Assembly: GCF_025151385.1 (NCBI RefSeq)
Contig: NZ_CP102287.1
Location: 2,046,001 to 2,110,000, forward strand
Origin: Hoylesella buccalis ATCC 35310
Lineage (GTDB): Bacteria; Bacteroidota; Bacteroidia; Bacteroidales; Bacteroidaceae
Reading direction: 5' to 3'
DNA length: 64,000 nt
In this document: positions 57,845-64,000 of the stretch, piece after piece
Layout of the letters: every line of letters begins with the position of its first letter
Position numbering within the stretch: position 1 is the first letter of the stretch
Translations under genes and position numbers: made by a program
Notes under the pieces: generated by a model
What the model was told of the DNA's origin: nothing
The model's input: the letters and a program-made list of their open reading frames with translations, nothing else
Databases searched by the model: none

Positions 57845-58747
57845 ATGGAAAGGACGGAAATAGATGCTGTCAGAAGGATGCCGCTTGCGGATTTTCTCGC
57901 ACGGCTGGGGCATGAGCCTGTCAGAAGGAGCGGTAACGAGCTGTGGTATCTTGCCCCGTACAGGGGCGAGCGCACATCCTCTTTCCGTGTGAACGTGGCG
58001 AAACAGCTCTGGTACGACTTCGGTTTGGGCAAGGGCGGCGACATCTTCACGCTTGCCGGGGAGTTTCTGCAAAGCGATGACTTCATGAAGCAAGCGAAGT
58101 TCATAGCGGAAGCCGCCAATATGACGGTTGCCGGATGGGAAAAGCCCGTCTATCTCTCGAAGCCGACCGAATCCGTTTTTGAGGATGTGGAGGTCGCTCC
58201 GCTGCTCCGCTCACTGCTGACGGAGTATTTAGAGGAACGGGGCATCCCTTACGCCATCGCATCCCGTCACTGCTGCCGCTTGAACTACGGTGTGCGTGGG
58301 AAACGGTATTTTGCCGTTGGCTTTCCGAACATGGCAGGTGGCTATGAAGTCAGAAGCCGATATTTCAAGGGTTGCATACCTCCGAAGTCTGTATCACTGG
58401 TAAAGGCGAATGACATCCCGGCTGACGAGTGCCTCGTGTTCGAGGGCTTCATGGACTTTCTCTCTGCCGTGACGCTTGGTGTAACCGGTAACGCTGACTG
58501 TCTTGTGCTGAACTCAGTCGCCAACGTGGAGAAGGCGGCGGGATTGCTGGACGGATACGGGCGCATCGGCTGCTTCCTCGACCGTGACGAAGCCGGACGG
58601 CGGACGCTTGCCGCACTTACCATGCGATACGGGGAACGTGTCACCGACCGTTCCTCCCTCTATGACGGTTGCAAGGACTTGAACGAGTACCTGCAACTGA
58701 CAACGAAAAAACAGAAAAACAACCATCTAAAAATCGAAGAACAATGA
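57845..58747 (+). CDS. traP: TraP, primase-like protein
   Basis: Protein of 300 aa from the ATG at 57845 (the frame is open upstream into traO). The N-terminal ~80 residues follow the shape of a DnaG CHC2 zinc finger (LWYLAPYRGERTSSFRVNV then WYDFGLGKGGD), but all zinc-binding Cys/His are replaced. A Toprim-like domain follows with VFEGFMDFLSAV and CFLDRDEAGRRTL, then DGCKDLNEYL. It probably primes or handles the transferred single strand. It overlaps traQ by 4 bp. Confidence 0.85.
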   Translation: MERTEIDAVRRMPLADFLARLGHEPVRRSGNELWYLAPYRGERTSSFRVNVAKQLWYDFGLGKGGDIFTLAGEFLQSDDFMKQAKFIAEAANMTVAGWEKPVYLSKPTESVFEDVEVAPLLRSLLTEYLEERGIPYAIASRHCCRLNYGVRGKRYFAVGFPNMAGGYEVRSRYFKGCIPPKSVSLVKANDIPADECLVFEGFMDFLSAVTLGVTGNADCLVLNSVANVEKAAGLLDGYGRIGCFLDRDEAGRRTLAALTMRYGERVTDRSSLYDGCKDLNEYLQLTTKKQKNNHLKIEEQ

Positions 58748-59247
58748 ACATACTGAACAACAGAAACAAGAGAACATCAATATTCAAGGCAGTGGCGTTA
58801 TGCCTGATAGCCGCCATGTCATTCACCCTCGTGTCATGTGACGATGACATGGACATCCAGCAGTCCTATCCCTTCACGGTGGAGGTCATGCCCGTGCCGA
58901 ACAAGGTAGTAAAGGGGCAGACAGTGGAAATCCGCTGTGAACTGAAAAAGGAGGGCGACTTTTCGGGTACGCTCTATACCATCCGCTATTTCCAGTTCGA
59001 GGGGGAAGGCTCGCTCAAAATGGATAACGGCATCACCTTCCTGCCTAACGACCGCTACCTGCTGGAGAACGAAAAATTCCGCCTGTACTACACGGCGGCG
59101 GGTGATGAGGCGCATAATTTCATCGTGGTGGTGGAGGATAACTTTAGCAACTCCTACGAACTGGAATTTGACTTCAACAACAGGAATGTAAAGGACGACG
59201 ATCTTACCATCGTTCCCATCGGCAACTTCAGCCCCTTGTTGAAATGA
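58744..59247 (+). CDS. traQ: TraQ, DUF3872 lipoprotein
   Basis: Protein of 167 aa from the ATG at 58744. Lipoprotein signal with lipobox LVSC near residue 32, followed by DDDMDIQQSYPF and a beta-sandwich-like domain (VEIRCELKKEGDF). It matches DUF3872 in position and size. It overlaps the lysozyme gene by 4 bp. Confidence 0.83.
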   Translation: MNILNNRNKRTSIFKAVALCLIAAMSFTLVSCDDDMDIQQSYPFTVEVMPVPNKVVKGQTVEIRCELKKEGDFSGTLYTIRYFQFEGEGSLKMDNGITFLPNDRYLLENEKFRLYYTAAGDEAHNFIVVVEDNFSNSYELEFDFNNRNVKDDDLTIVPIGNFSPLLK

Positions 59248-59771
59248 TGCGTGTATTCATGACAATGCTCTGTTCACTTCTGACGGTCTGTTCTGTGTCC
59301 GCGCAGATCAGCCGCCAAGAGGGAACGGACGGGCAGGCGGCAATCTACCGACTGCCGCTTATGGAACGTGCTTTTTTATGCTGCCGCTACTTTGAAGGCT
59401 GGCACTCAGAAAAACACTACCCATACGTCGGTTGGGGTCACAAACTTTTGCCAAACGAGAAGTATTCGGCACGAACCATGACAAAACGGGATGCGGATGA
59501 ACTTTTGCGGAAAGACCTGCGCAAATTTGTCGCCATGTTCCGTAAATTCGGGGTTGATTCGATTTTGCTTGGCACGTTAGCTTACAATGTGGGACCGGCG
59601 AAGCTGTTAGGCAGCAAAACAATCCCCAAAAGCACCTTAATCAAGAAGCTGGAAGCTGGTGACAGGAACATCTACCGTGAGTATATAGCCTTCTGCAACT
59701 ACAAAGGAAAACGCCACGCCATGCTGCTCAAACGGAGAAAGGCGGAGTTTGCGCTGTTGTATATCCCATAA
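59244..59771 (+). CDS. Conjugation-associated lysozyme (GH24-like)
   Basis: Protein of 175 aa with a signal peptide ending VCSVSAQ. The glycoside hydrolase family 24 pattern is clear: FEGWHSEKHYPYVGWGHKL with the catalytic Glu51. It would open peptidoglycan locally so that the transfer channel can be built. Last gene of the tra operon, coupled to traQ by a 4-bp overlap, and followed by a strong terminator. Confidence 0.88.
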   Translation: MMRVFMTMLCSLLTVCSVSAQISRQEGTDGQAAIYRLPLMERAFLCCRYFEGWHSEKHYPYVGWGHKLLPNEKYSARTMTKRDADELLRKDLRKFVAMFRKFGVDSILLGTLAYNVGPAKLLGSKTIPKSTLIKKLEAGDRNIYREYIAFCNYKGKRHAMLLKRRKAEFALLYIP

Positions 59772-59790
59772 AAGGACTGACAAAACTGGC

Positions 59791-59826
59791 AAAAGACGTG
59801 CCATATTTAACTTGGCACGTCTTTTG
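59791..59826 (+). terminator. Rho-independent terminator of the tra operon
   Basis: AAAAGACGTGCCA (59791-59803) pairs perfectly with TGGCACGTCTTTT (59813-59825). The stem is 13 bp with a 9-nt loop and ends in a short T run. Confidence 0.85.
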
Positions 59827-59979
59827 CTCTATCACTTGATAGATTATCGTAGGATTTTCTCGTTAATTGACATCGTTGAGCCATTTTTGCCTATCGGTTT
59901 CCAAATAACACTTCAAGTTGTAAGTGTTGTGAGAGCAATACAAAACATAGTTATTAACCATAAAAAGTATAGCGAAATT

Positions 59980-60225
59980 ATGAAGAAAGTATTTAGGAAA
60001 ATTCAGAAAGGAACAACAAAAATGATTGAACGTATCAAATCGTTGGGGGAAATGGAGACGAAGCAGAAATGTGTAGTTCAACGGTTCGAGATTATCATTC
60101 CCCTCCACCAAAAAATAACGACCCAATATATAGCCTCCGCAAGTTTTACTTGCGGATTTTTTAGTTATCGCAGATTGGACAAAGGTTTCTTTGCTACTTT
60201 CTTTGTCCGCCATCATGCTCACTGA
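59980..60225 (+). CDS. Possible small basic protein (uncertain)
   Basis: 81-codon frame beginning MKKVFRKIQKGTTKMIERIK, with a plausible start and a basic, helical N-terminal half. The second half runs through a terminator hairpin (60136-60162), which argues against translation of the whole frame. No family recognised. It is the only gene candidate in the 487 bp between the tra operon and the leftward operon. Confidence 0.25.
   Translation: MKKVFRKIQKGTTKMIERIKSLGEMETKQKCVVQRFEIIIPLHQKITTQYIASASFTCGFFSYRRLDKGFFATFFVRHHAH
60136..60162 (+). terminator. Rho-independent terminator
   Basis: TCCGCAAG (60136-60143) pairs with CTTGCGGA (60149-60156), 5-nt loop, followed by TTTTTT. Confidence 0.75.
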
Positions 60226-60252
60226 AAGAAAGTAGGGCGGCTCTCGCCGCCC
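60224..60252 (-). terminator. Terminator of the leftward small-gene operon
   Basis: On the minus strand GGGCGGC and GCCGCCC-type arms (60252-60235) form a GC-rich hairpin 7 bp after the last stop codon, followed by TACTTTCTTTC. A larger imperfect repeat (CTACTTTCTTT at 60194-60204 with AAAGAAAGTAG at 60225-60235) follows it. Confidence 0.5.
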
Positions 60253-60258
60253 CGCCAC

Positions 60259-60567
60259 TCAAAAGCGTGTGTAAAGTCCCGTCACCATCGTGAACATTTC
60301 CTCCAGCATATCAAAATAGATACCCTCGTGTACGGCAATGTCCTTTGTCTTGCACTCAAAGGTCTTTTTGCTGAACGTCCTGCGGTAGAAGCGCATATTG
60401 TAGAGGTCTGCCCCTTCGTCATAGATGATGTCAAGGCGGTTGGCACTTGTTTTGTTCCTTGCAAGGCTCATCCGTAAGCCGTTGCCCATATCTATGAAAT
60501 CACGGCTACCTGTCATGGCGGTGAAGCGTTTTCCGCCTATCTGCTGTAATATCGTCTTGGCTATCAT
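60259..60567 (-). CDS. Conserved ICE protein of unknown function
   Basis: Protein of 102 aa beginning MIAKTILQQIGGKRFTAMTG. It looks like a compact alpha/beta domain with FIDMGNGLRMSLARNKTSAN and a tail FDMLEEMFTMVTGLYTRF. The start was chosen at the Met before IAKTI; the frame is open upstream. Last gene of the leftward operon. I do not recognise a family name. Confidence 0.6.
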   Translation of the reverse strand: MIAKTILQQIGGKRFTAMTGSRDFIDMGNGLRMSLARNKTSANRLDIIYDEGADLYNMRFYRRTFSKKTFECKTKDIAVHEGIYFDMLEEMFTMVTGLYTRF

Positions 60568-60620
60568 ATCTTTTGTTTTTAGGGTTTTAAGTATTGGCGG
60601 TGCGGACACCGCCATCCCGT

Positions 60621-60866
60621 TCAAAATTCTCGCATTTCGGAAATGGGGGTCTGCCGTTGTAGCCACTCTTTCACACATTCCATATTGTACTCGCTCGTGA
60701 TGACTGCCGTATGGCTGTCGGTGGCGGTGAAACGTGTGCTTTCGTAATCATCTATCCACCCCTTGAGGGTGTCCGTTCCCCACGCTCCGGTATCGTCAAA
60801 GATACCGTCCAATGCCGTGATAGGTTCGCTGAACTTGACTATCAGCGTTTGATAGGTCGTGTTCAT
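60621..60866 (-). CDS. Small ICE protein of unknown function
   Basis: Protein of 81 aa beginning MNTTYQTLIVKFSEPI. Acidic, with an aromatic pattern GWIDDYESTRFTATDSHTAV. Its ATG overlaps the stop of the preceding gene by 4 bp (ATGA), so it is translationally coupled to the DUF3873 gene. No family recognised. Confidence 0.6.
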   Translation of the reverse strand: MNTTYQTLIVKFSEPITALDGIFDDTGAWGTDTLKGWIDDYESTRFTATDSHTAVITSEYNMECVKEWLQRQTPISEMREF

Positions 60867-61096
60867 AGTCTGTCCTCCTTTCCCTTCTTTGCGTTCAGCC
60901 ACTTGTCCCGTGCGGCTCGGCACTCGTCCAACGTGGGTTTGACACAAGAGAACAATTCTCTGTCTATGGGGTGGCGGTAGTCGTACTGCACAAGTGTCCG
61001 CCTGCGTCTTCCGATACCCGATTGGAAACGCTCGTATTTCTCCGTACCTGCTTCCGCGCAGGTGCTTACTCCGTTGATGGTCATTCGTGTTGTCAT
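60863..61096 (-). CDS. DUF3873 family protein
   Basis: Protein of 77 aa with the DUF3873 pattern: TRMTINGVSTCAEAGTEKYE, a basic GRRRRTLVQYDYRH, and CVKPTLDECRAARDKWL. The family is found on Bacteroidetes conjugative elements; function unknown. Confidence 0.75.
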   Translation of the reverse strand: MTTRMTINGVSTCAEAGTEKYERFQSGIGRRRRTLVQYDYRHPIDRELFSCVKPTLDECRAARDKWLNAKKGKEDRL

Positions 61097-61115
61097 AATG
61101 TTGCTTTTTAGATGG

Positions 61116-61373
61116 TTAAAAATGTACTGACAGAACTCTGTTCTTCATCACCATTTCGGGGTTGCTTGTGTAGCGTTGGTGCAGGTAGAAATGGTGTGAG
61201 CCGAAGCCGTAAAGGAAAAACTTGTCAAGTTCGTGCTTCTCGGCAAACTCCTTTACGCTCTTTCTCAATTCCCCCTCACTCGTTGTGAGAGTGAGGAGGT
61301 TCACAAATTCAAGGAACATCGTGGGGATTGCATCATCCCACACACAAATCATACTTTCAATTCTTACTTCCAT
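61116..61373 (-). CDS. Small ICE protein of unknown function
   Basis: Protein of 85 aa: MEVRIESMICVWDDAIPTMF, then a helical middle (LRKSVKEFAEKHELDKF) and LYGFGSHHFYLHQRY. No recognised domain. It lies between the PcfJ-like and DUF3873 genes in the same direction, so it is probably part of the operon. Confidence 0.55.
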   Translation of the reverse strand: MEVRIESMICVWDDAIPTMFLEFVNLLTLTTSEGELRKSVKEFAEKHELDKFFLYGFGSHHFYLHQRYTSNPEMVMKNRVLSVHF

Positions 61374-61397
61374 ATCAATGTTGTTTTAGGGGTTATG

Positions 61398-62729
61398 CTA
61401 TGCCGCTTTCATCCGCTCACGGATAAGGTTGGCGTTCTTGTTCACAAGGTCTATGATGCGCTCGTGATATTCGGTGTCCTGGTTGTGCTTGCCGTGGCAC
61501 TGCACCACTTCGAGGGTTCGCAAGTCCACCTCTACGGTTTCAATAATCTCATCGCCAATCCTTGCCGATAGTATGAGGGTGTCGGCTTTCTTGTAGTATC
61601 CACTGCCAAACACGCAGATGCCCTGCGTCTTGCCCTCGTTGTAATACTCGTCTATGCTTTCAAGCACCTTGACGATTATTTCCTCGTCCGTGATTACCAA
61701 GCCGAAGAATTTGGATTTGTTGGCGATGAAATCCTCCGCATCTTTCTTTCGTTGGAGTTGTCGCTGTTGCTCACGCTCACGCCTTTCAATCTCCCAACGG
61801 CGTTGCTCTGCGGCTCTTTCCTTCTCGTGTATGGCTTCAATTTTTCGGGTTGCGTTGTCGTGTGCCGCCATGAAATCTTCGGGACAGATGTTCTTCGGGT
61901 TACGGAGGTCTTGACCGAGTTTTTTGAGCATACGCAGATAGTCGCACCACATTGAGAGGTTGTCTATCTGATACTTGTGACGCTTGGCAATCAGATATGA
62001 TGCCCAACATTCATCGGCAGTACGGGTATTGAAAAGAAAGTGTTTCATGACCTCAATCTCACCGCCTTTCATAAGGGTTTCAATTCTTGGGTCTGAAAGC
62101 AAGGCTTTGAAAAGACGCACGGGGGAGATGCCGTGGAAATCGCCCTTGAAGCCGTTACGTCTGAGTTGGGGCAATATCCTCATCTTTGGATATGCACAGC
62201 TTCTTGCCACCACATCATCGTATAGGCTGTTGTGCGGTCTTACCTCCATATCGCTGCCTAATGCCCACACATCGCAATAGCAGAAAAGGAAGCCACGGAG
62301 CAACGCCATGTCCGTAACCTTGCCGTCGGGTGAAATCCAACGCTGCACGACCTCGTGGCAGTAGAAACGCATCGGTTCGCCTTTCCTGCTCTCGCATCTG
62401 ACCTGCGCCACGCGGATTACCTGATACCCTTTGCAGGTGGTTATCACGCTGAAATTCTGCGTTTCCTTGTAGATGCGTCTGCGTGTGTCCTGCACTTTGA
62501 GTTCGGCATGGCATTTGGGGCAGGTGCAGCCTTCAAGGGTGTCGCATAGTCCGCTGTCGCTGTGCCACTCGTGACCGCAGTCGGAACAGGTGATGTTCCC
62601 TTTCTTGGTGCGGTAGCCGATATGCTCAACGCAGTGGCGGTATGCCCAATCTATTTGTGTCGCTGATATGGGGCGAAGGTTGGCGGAAAGTCTTGCCACC
62701 TCTTTCTGTATCTTGGTCTTCGGTTTCAT
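61398..62729 (-). CDS. PcfJ-like protein
   Basis: Protein of 443 aa. A zinc-ribbon-like part near the N-terminus (ITCSDCGHEW and CTCPKCHAEL) is followed by the PcfJ-like domain and a long Glu/Arg/Gln-rich coiled coil (about 300-340, ERAAEQRRWEIERREREQQR). PcfJ and PcfK were named from enterococcal conjugative plasmid pCF10; their role is not known in detail. It overlaps the PcfK-like gene by 4 bp. Confidence 0.8.
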   Translation of the reverse strand: MKPKTKIQKEVARLSANLRPISATQIDWAYRHCVEHIGYRTKKGNITCSDCGHEWHSDSGLCDTLEGCTCPKCHAELKVQDTRRRIYKETQNFSVITTCKGYQVIRVAQVRCESRKGEPMRFYCHEVVQRWISPDGKVTDMALLRGFLFCYCDVWALGSDMEVRPHNSLYDDVVARSCAYPKMRILPQLRRNGFKGDFHGISPVRLFKALLSDPRIETLMKGGEIEVMKHFLFNTRTADECWASYLIAKRHKYQIDNLSMWCDYLRMLKKLGQDLRNPKNICPEDFMAAHDNATRKIEAIHEKERAAEQRRWEIERREREQQRQLQRKKDAEDFIANKSKFFGLVITDEEIIVKVLESIDEYYNEGKTQGICVFGSGYYKKADTLILSARIGDEIIETVEVDLRTLEVVQCHGKHNQDTEYHERIIDLVNKNANLIRERMKAA

Positions 62730-63142
62730 AAGCCTAAATCAAATAATGAGGGTTGGGGTTGGTTTTCTTTTCTCGCTGACGGTCTGTGGCGGTTCTGCAA
62801 CTTGCGGAGTTCCTCCTCTTGGTATTTGCGGACAGCGTTCTGACGTGCCTCCGCCTTTTCCTCTGCCGTGAGTTTCACAACGTGGTTCACAACCACTTGG
62901 CAGTCCATCGGTTTGCCCACCTCTATCTCGTTTTCCTCATAGTAGTGGATGGCTTGCCCGAATATCTCTCCGTCCGTGAAACCGTTGCAACCGCTTTTCT
63001 GCACATAGTTCAGAATGTGGGTCACGCACTCGTCCATGTTCTTGGCAGGGTTGCGGTACTTCTTTGCAAATAGCGCATCTTCCTCCGCACGCTGTTCCAA
63101 GTACATATATATCGTTCTCTTGAAATGGTCTGTTCCTTTCAT
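62726..63142 (-). CDS. PcfK-like protein
   Basis: Protein of 138 aa: FKRTIYMYLEQRAEEDALFA at the N-terminus, ITHILNYV-type helices and GFTDGEIFGQAIHYYEE in the middle, with a basic, Gln-rich C-terminal tail. This is the PcfK-like pattern. Its stop overlaps the PcfJ-like start, so the pair is translated together. Confidence 0.8.
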   Translation of the reverse strand: MKGTDHFKRTIYMYLEQRAEEDALFAKKYRNPAKNMDECVTHILNYVQKSGCNGFTDGEIFGQAIHYYEENEIEVGKPMDCQVVVNHVVKLTAEEKAEARQNAVRKYQEEELRKLQNRHRPSARKENQPQPSLFDLGL

Positions 63143-63155
63143 ATCGCTGTCATTT

Positions 63156-63377
63156 TTAGATTATCTGTTTCAGTATCTCTCTCCAATAGGTCGGCTCTAC
63201 CTCGCTGAGAAGGAAGTCCATGAAATCCCTCCGTGCGTCCTTGTTCAGTTCGTGGTACAATCTTCGGAAAGTTTCAAAATTGCCGTTGATGTACGTTTCC
63301 ACCATATACACGAAGATGTTGTCCACCTCGTAATATCTGCACTGCTGCGCTGCCGTCTTGCTGTTTCTTTTTGCCAT
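63156..63377 (-). CDS. Small ICE protein of unknown function
   Basis: Protein of 73 aa from the ATG at 63377: MAKRNSKTAAQQCRYYEVDN, then VYMVETYINGNFETFRRLYH and DFMDFLLSEVEPTYWREILK. Mostly helical and charged. The frame is open upstream, but the earlier part reads across the neighbouring gene. No family recognised. Confidence 0.6.
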   Translation of the reverse strand: MAKRNSKTAAQQCRYYEVDNIFVYMVETYINGNFETFRRLYHELNKDARRDFMDFLLSEVEPTYWREILKQII

Positions 63378-63388
63378 GTCGGTAAGGG

Positions 63389-63604
63389 TTAAAGGGTGAA
63401 TAACCAAAGGATGAAGCCAAAGAAGGCAATGGTGGAAAGGATAGCCACGATTACACCTATCGCCACTCGGAACACTCCGTTTACAATCTCTCTGATGATG
63501 CCCCAAAGGATGCCGAACACCCCGAAGGCGGTGCGCATCATCAAGCCGCATATCGCCAACCCGATGTGTTGCGCCATTTGTCTGAAATTTGCCGTTGCCG
63601 TCAT
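63389..63604 (-). CDS. Small membrane protein, first gene of leftward operon
   Basis: Protein of 71 aa with two hydrophobic helices (HIGLAICGLMMRTAFGVFGI; VAIGVIVAILSTIAFFGFIL). It is the most upstream gene of the eight-gene leftward set that ends at 60259. No family recognised. Confidence 0.55.
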   Translation of the reverse strand: MTATANFRQMAQHIGLAICGLMMRTAFGVFGILWGIIREIVNGVFRVAIGVIVAILSTIAFFGFILWLFTL

Positions 63605-64000
63605 ATCTTCGCTGTTTTTGATTTTTTTGTTTTTAATGCGGATTCAAGAGCTGAGGGAGTTGAGTTTCAAACTATCTTATCTGCCTCTCGTTTATCCGAC
63701 ATTTTTTTTATGCGTCTTTCTGTCGCATCGGTCGTTTTCGTTTCGGGTGCTTGAAAAGGTAGGGATTAGGGAATGCAAGGTTTTTCGGTCAAAATACTAC
63801 CCGCAGGGCTGGAGATTTTTACCGAAAACAGGAGGCTTGACCTTGCTTTCCCGTCCAATCCCGGAATTACCTTTGCGCCCAGAACGAAAATGACTGACTG
63901 ATGCGGCTTACTGAAAGGCGCAAAATGGAGGTAAACGAAAACAGAGGCAGATTGTGTAGAAAAAAACTTCAGGGGAAAATCCGTAAAAAAAAGAATCACC
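63605..64000. promoter_or_regulatory. Upstream region of leftward operon, with a rightward promoter-like site
   Basis: No supported gene. On the plus strand TTG at 63843-63845 and TACCTTTG at 63868-63875 (22 nt apart) look like a promoter pointing out of the window to the right. A leftward promoter for the small-gene operon should be here but I cannot identify a good match. A leftward frame 63766-63999 is not convincing. Confidence 0.35.

Noticed and set aside
63766..63999. 77-codon leftward frame at the right edge
   Set aside because: It covers a plus-strand promoter-like site and shows no protein family; too weak to call.

Overview
This window is most of a CTnDOT/ERL-type integrative conjugative element (ICE) from a Bacteroidales gut or oral bacterium. 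The evidence is the tetQ-rteA-rteB-rteC regulatory block, a mobA-mobB-mobC mobilisation block, a complete traA-to-traQ transfer operon with CTnDOT gene order, Bacteroidetes-type promoters (TTTG / TAnnTTTG), tyrosine recombinases lacking the first catalytic arginine, and a protein with a C-terminal domain resembling the type IX secretion sorting domain. The ICE integrase and excision genes are not in the window and probably lie to the left.

Layout. (1) 1-27809 is one very large SNF2/DEAD-like helicase gene of the ICE (5' end outside the window) that has been split into three pieces. A 20.45-kb island (3115-23560) is inserted between a 9-bp duplicated core, and a 2482-bp group II intron (24179-26660) sits exactly in the codons leading into helicase motif VI. 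Both junctions rejoin in frame when the insertions are removed. (2) The island carries two tandem tyrosine recombinases, a DUF1896 gene, a 12-copy 16-bp tandem repeat, two excisionase-like HTH genes, a MobA-like accessory protein with a candidate oriT, an IS1-like remnant, and a leftward three-gene operon: a 990-aa exported protein with a sorting-like C-terminus, a 3316-aa SpvB/RHS polymorphic toxin with an AT-rich, peptidase-like tip, and a small exported protein overlapping it by 4 bp (candidate immunity protein). (3) 27810-35630 is the regulatory block: tetQ leader with a three-codon leader peptide, tetQ, rteA, rteB, a long imperfect hairpin, a RibD-C/DHFR-like gene and rteC. (4) 35872-41640 is cargo: an AAA_14/DUF4143 ATPase and a large KAP-family NTPase gene cut in two by an IS4-family element with a perfect 9-bp target duplication. 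(5) 41772-45475 is mobC-mobB-mobA (leftward), followed by a hairpin-rich candidate oriT and control region. (6) 46185-59771 is traA-traQ plus a lysozyme (rightward). (7) 60259-63604 is a leftward operon of eight small genes including PcfK-like and PcfJ-like proteins and DUF3873.

How it works together. Tetracycline relieves attenuation at the tetQ leader (established for CTnDOT). TetQ protects ribosomes, RteA/RteB form a two-component system that activates rteC, and RteC promotes excision. MobA/MobB nick oriT, MobC couples the DNA to the channel, and the Tra proteins build a type IV secretion system. The island looks like a mobilisable element that has lost its own relaxase and carries an interbacterial toxin. 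The ICE backbone from tetQ rightwards looks intact; the helicase and the KAP cargo gene are the visible casualties.
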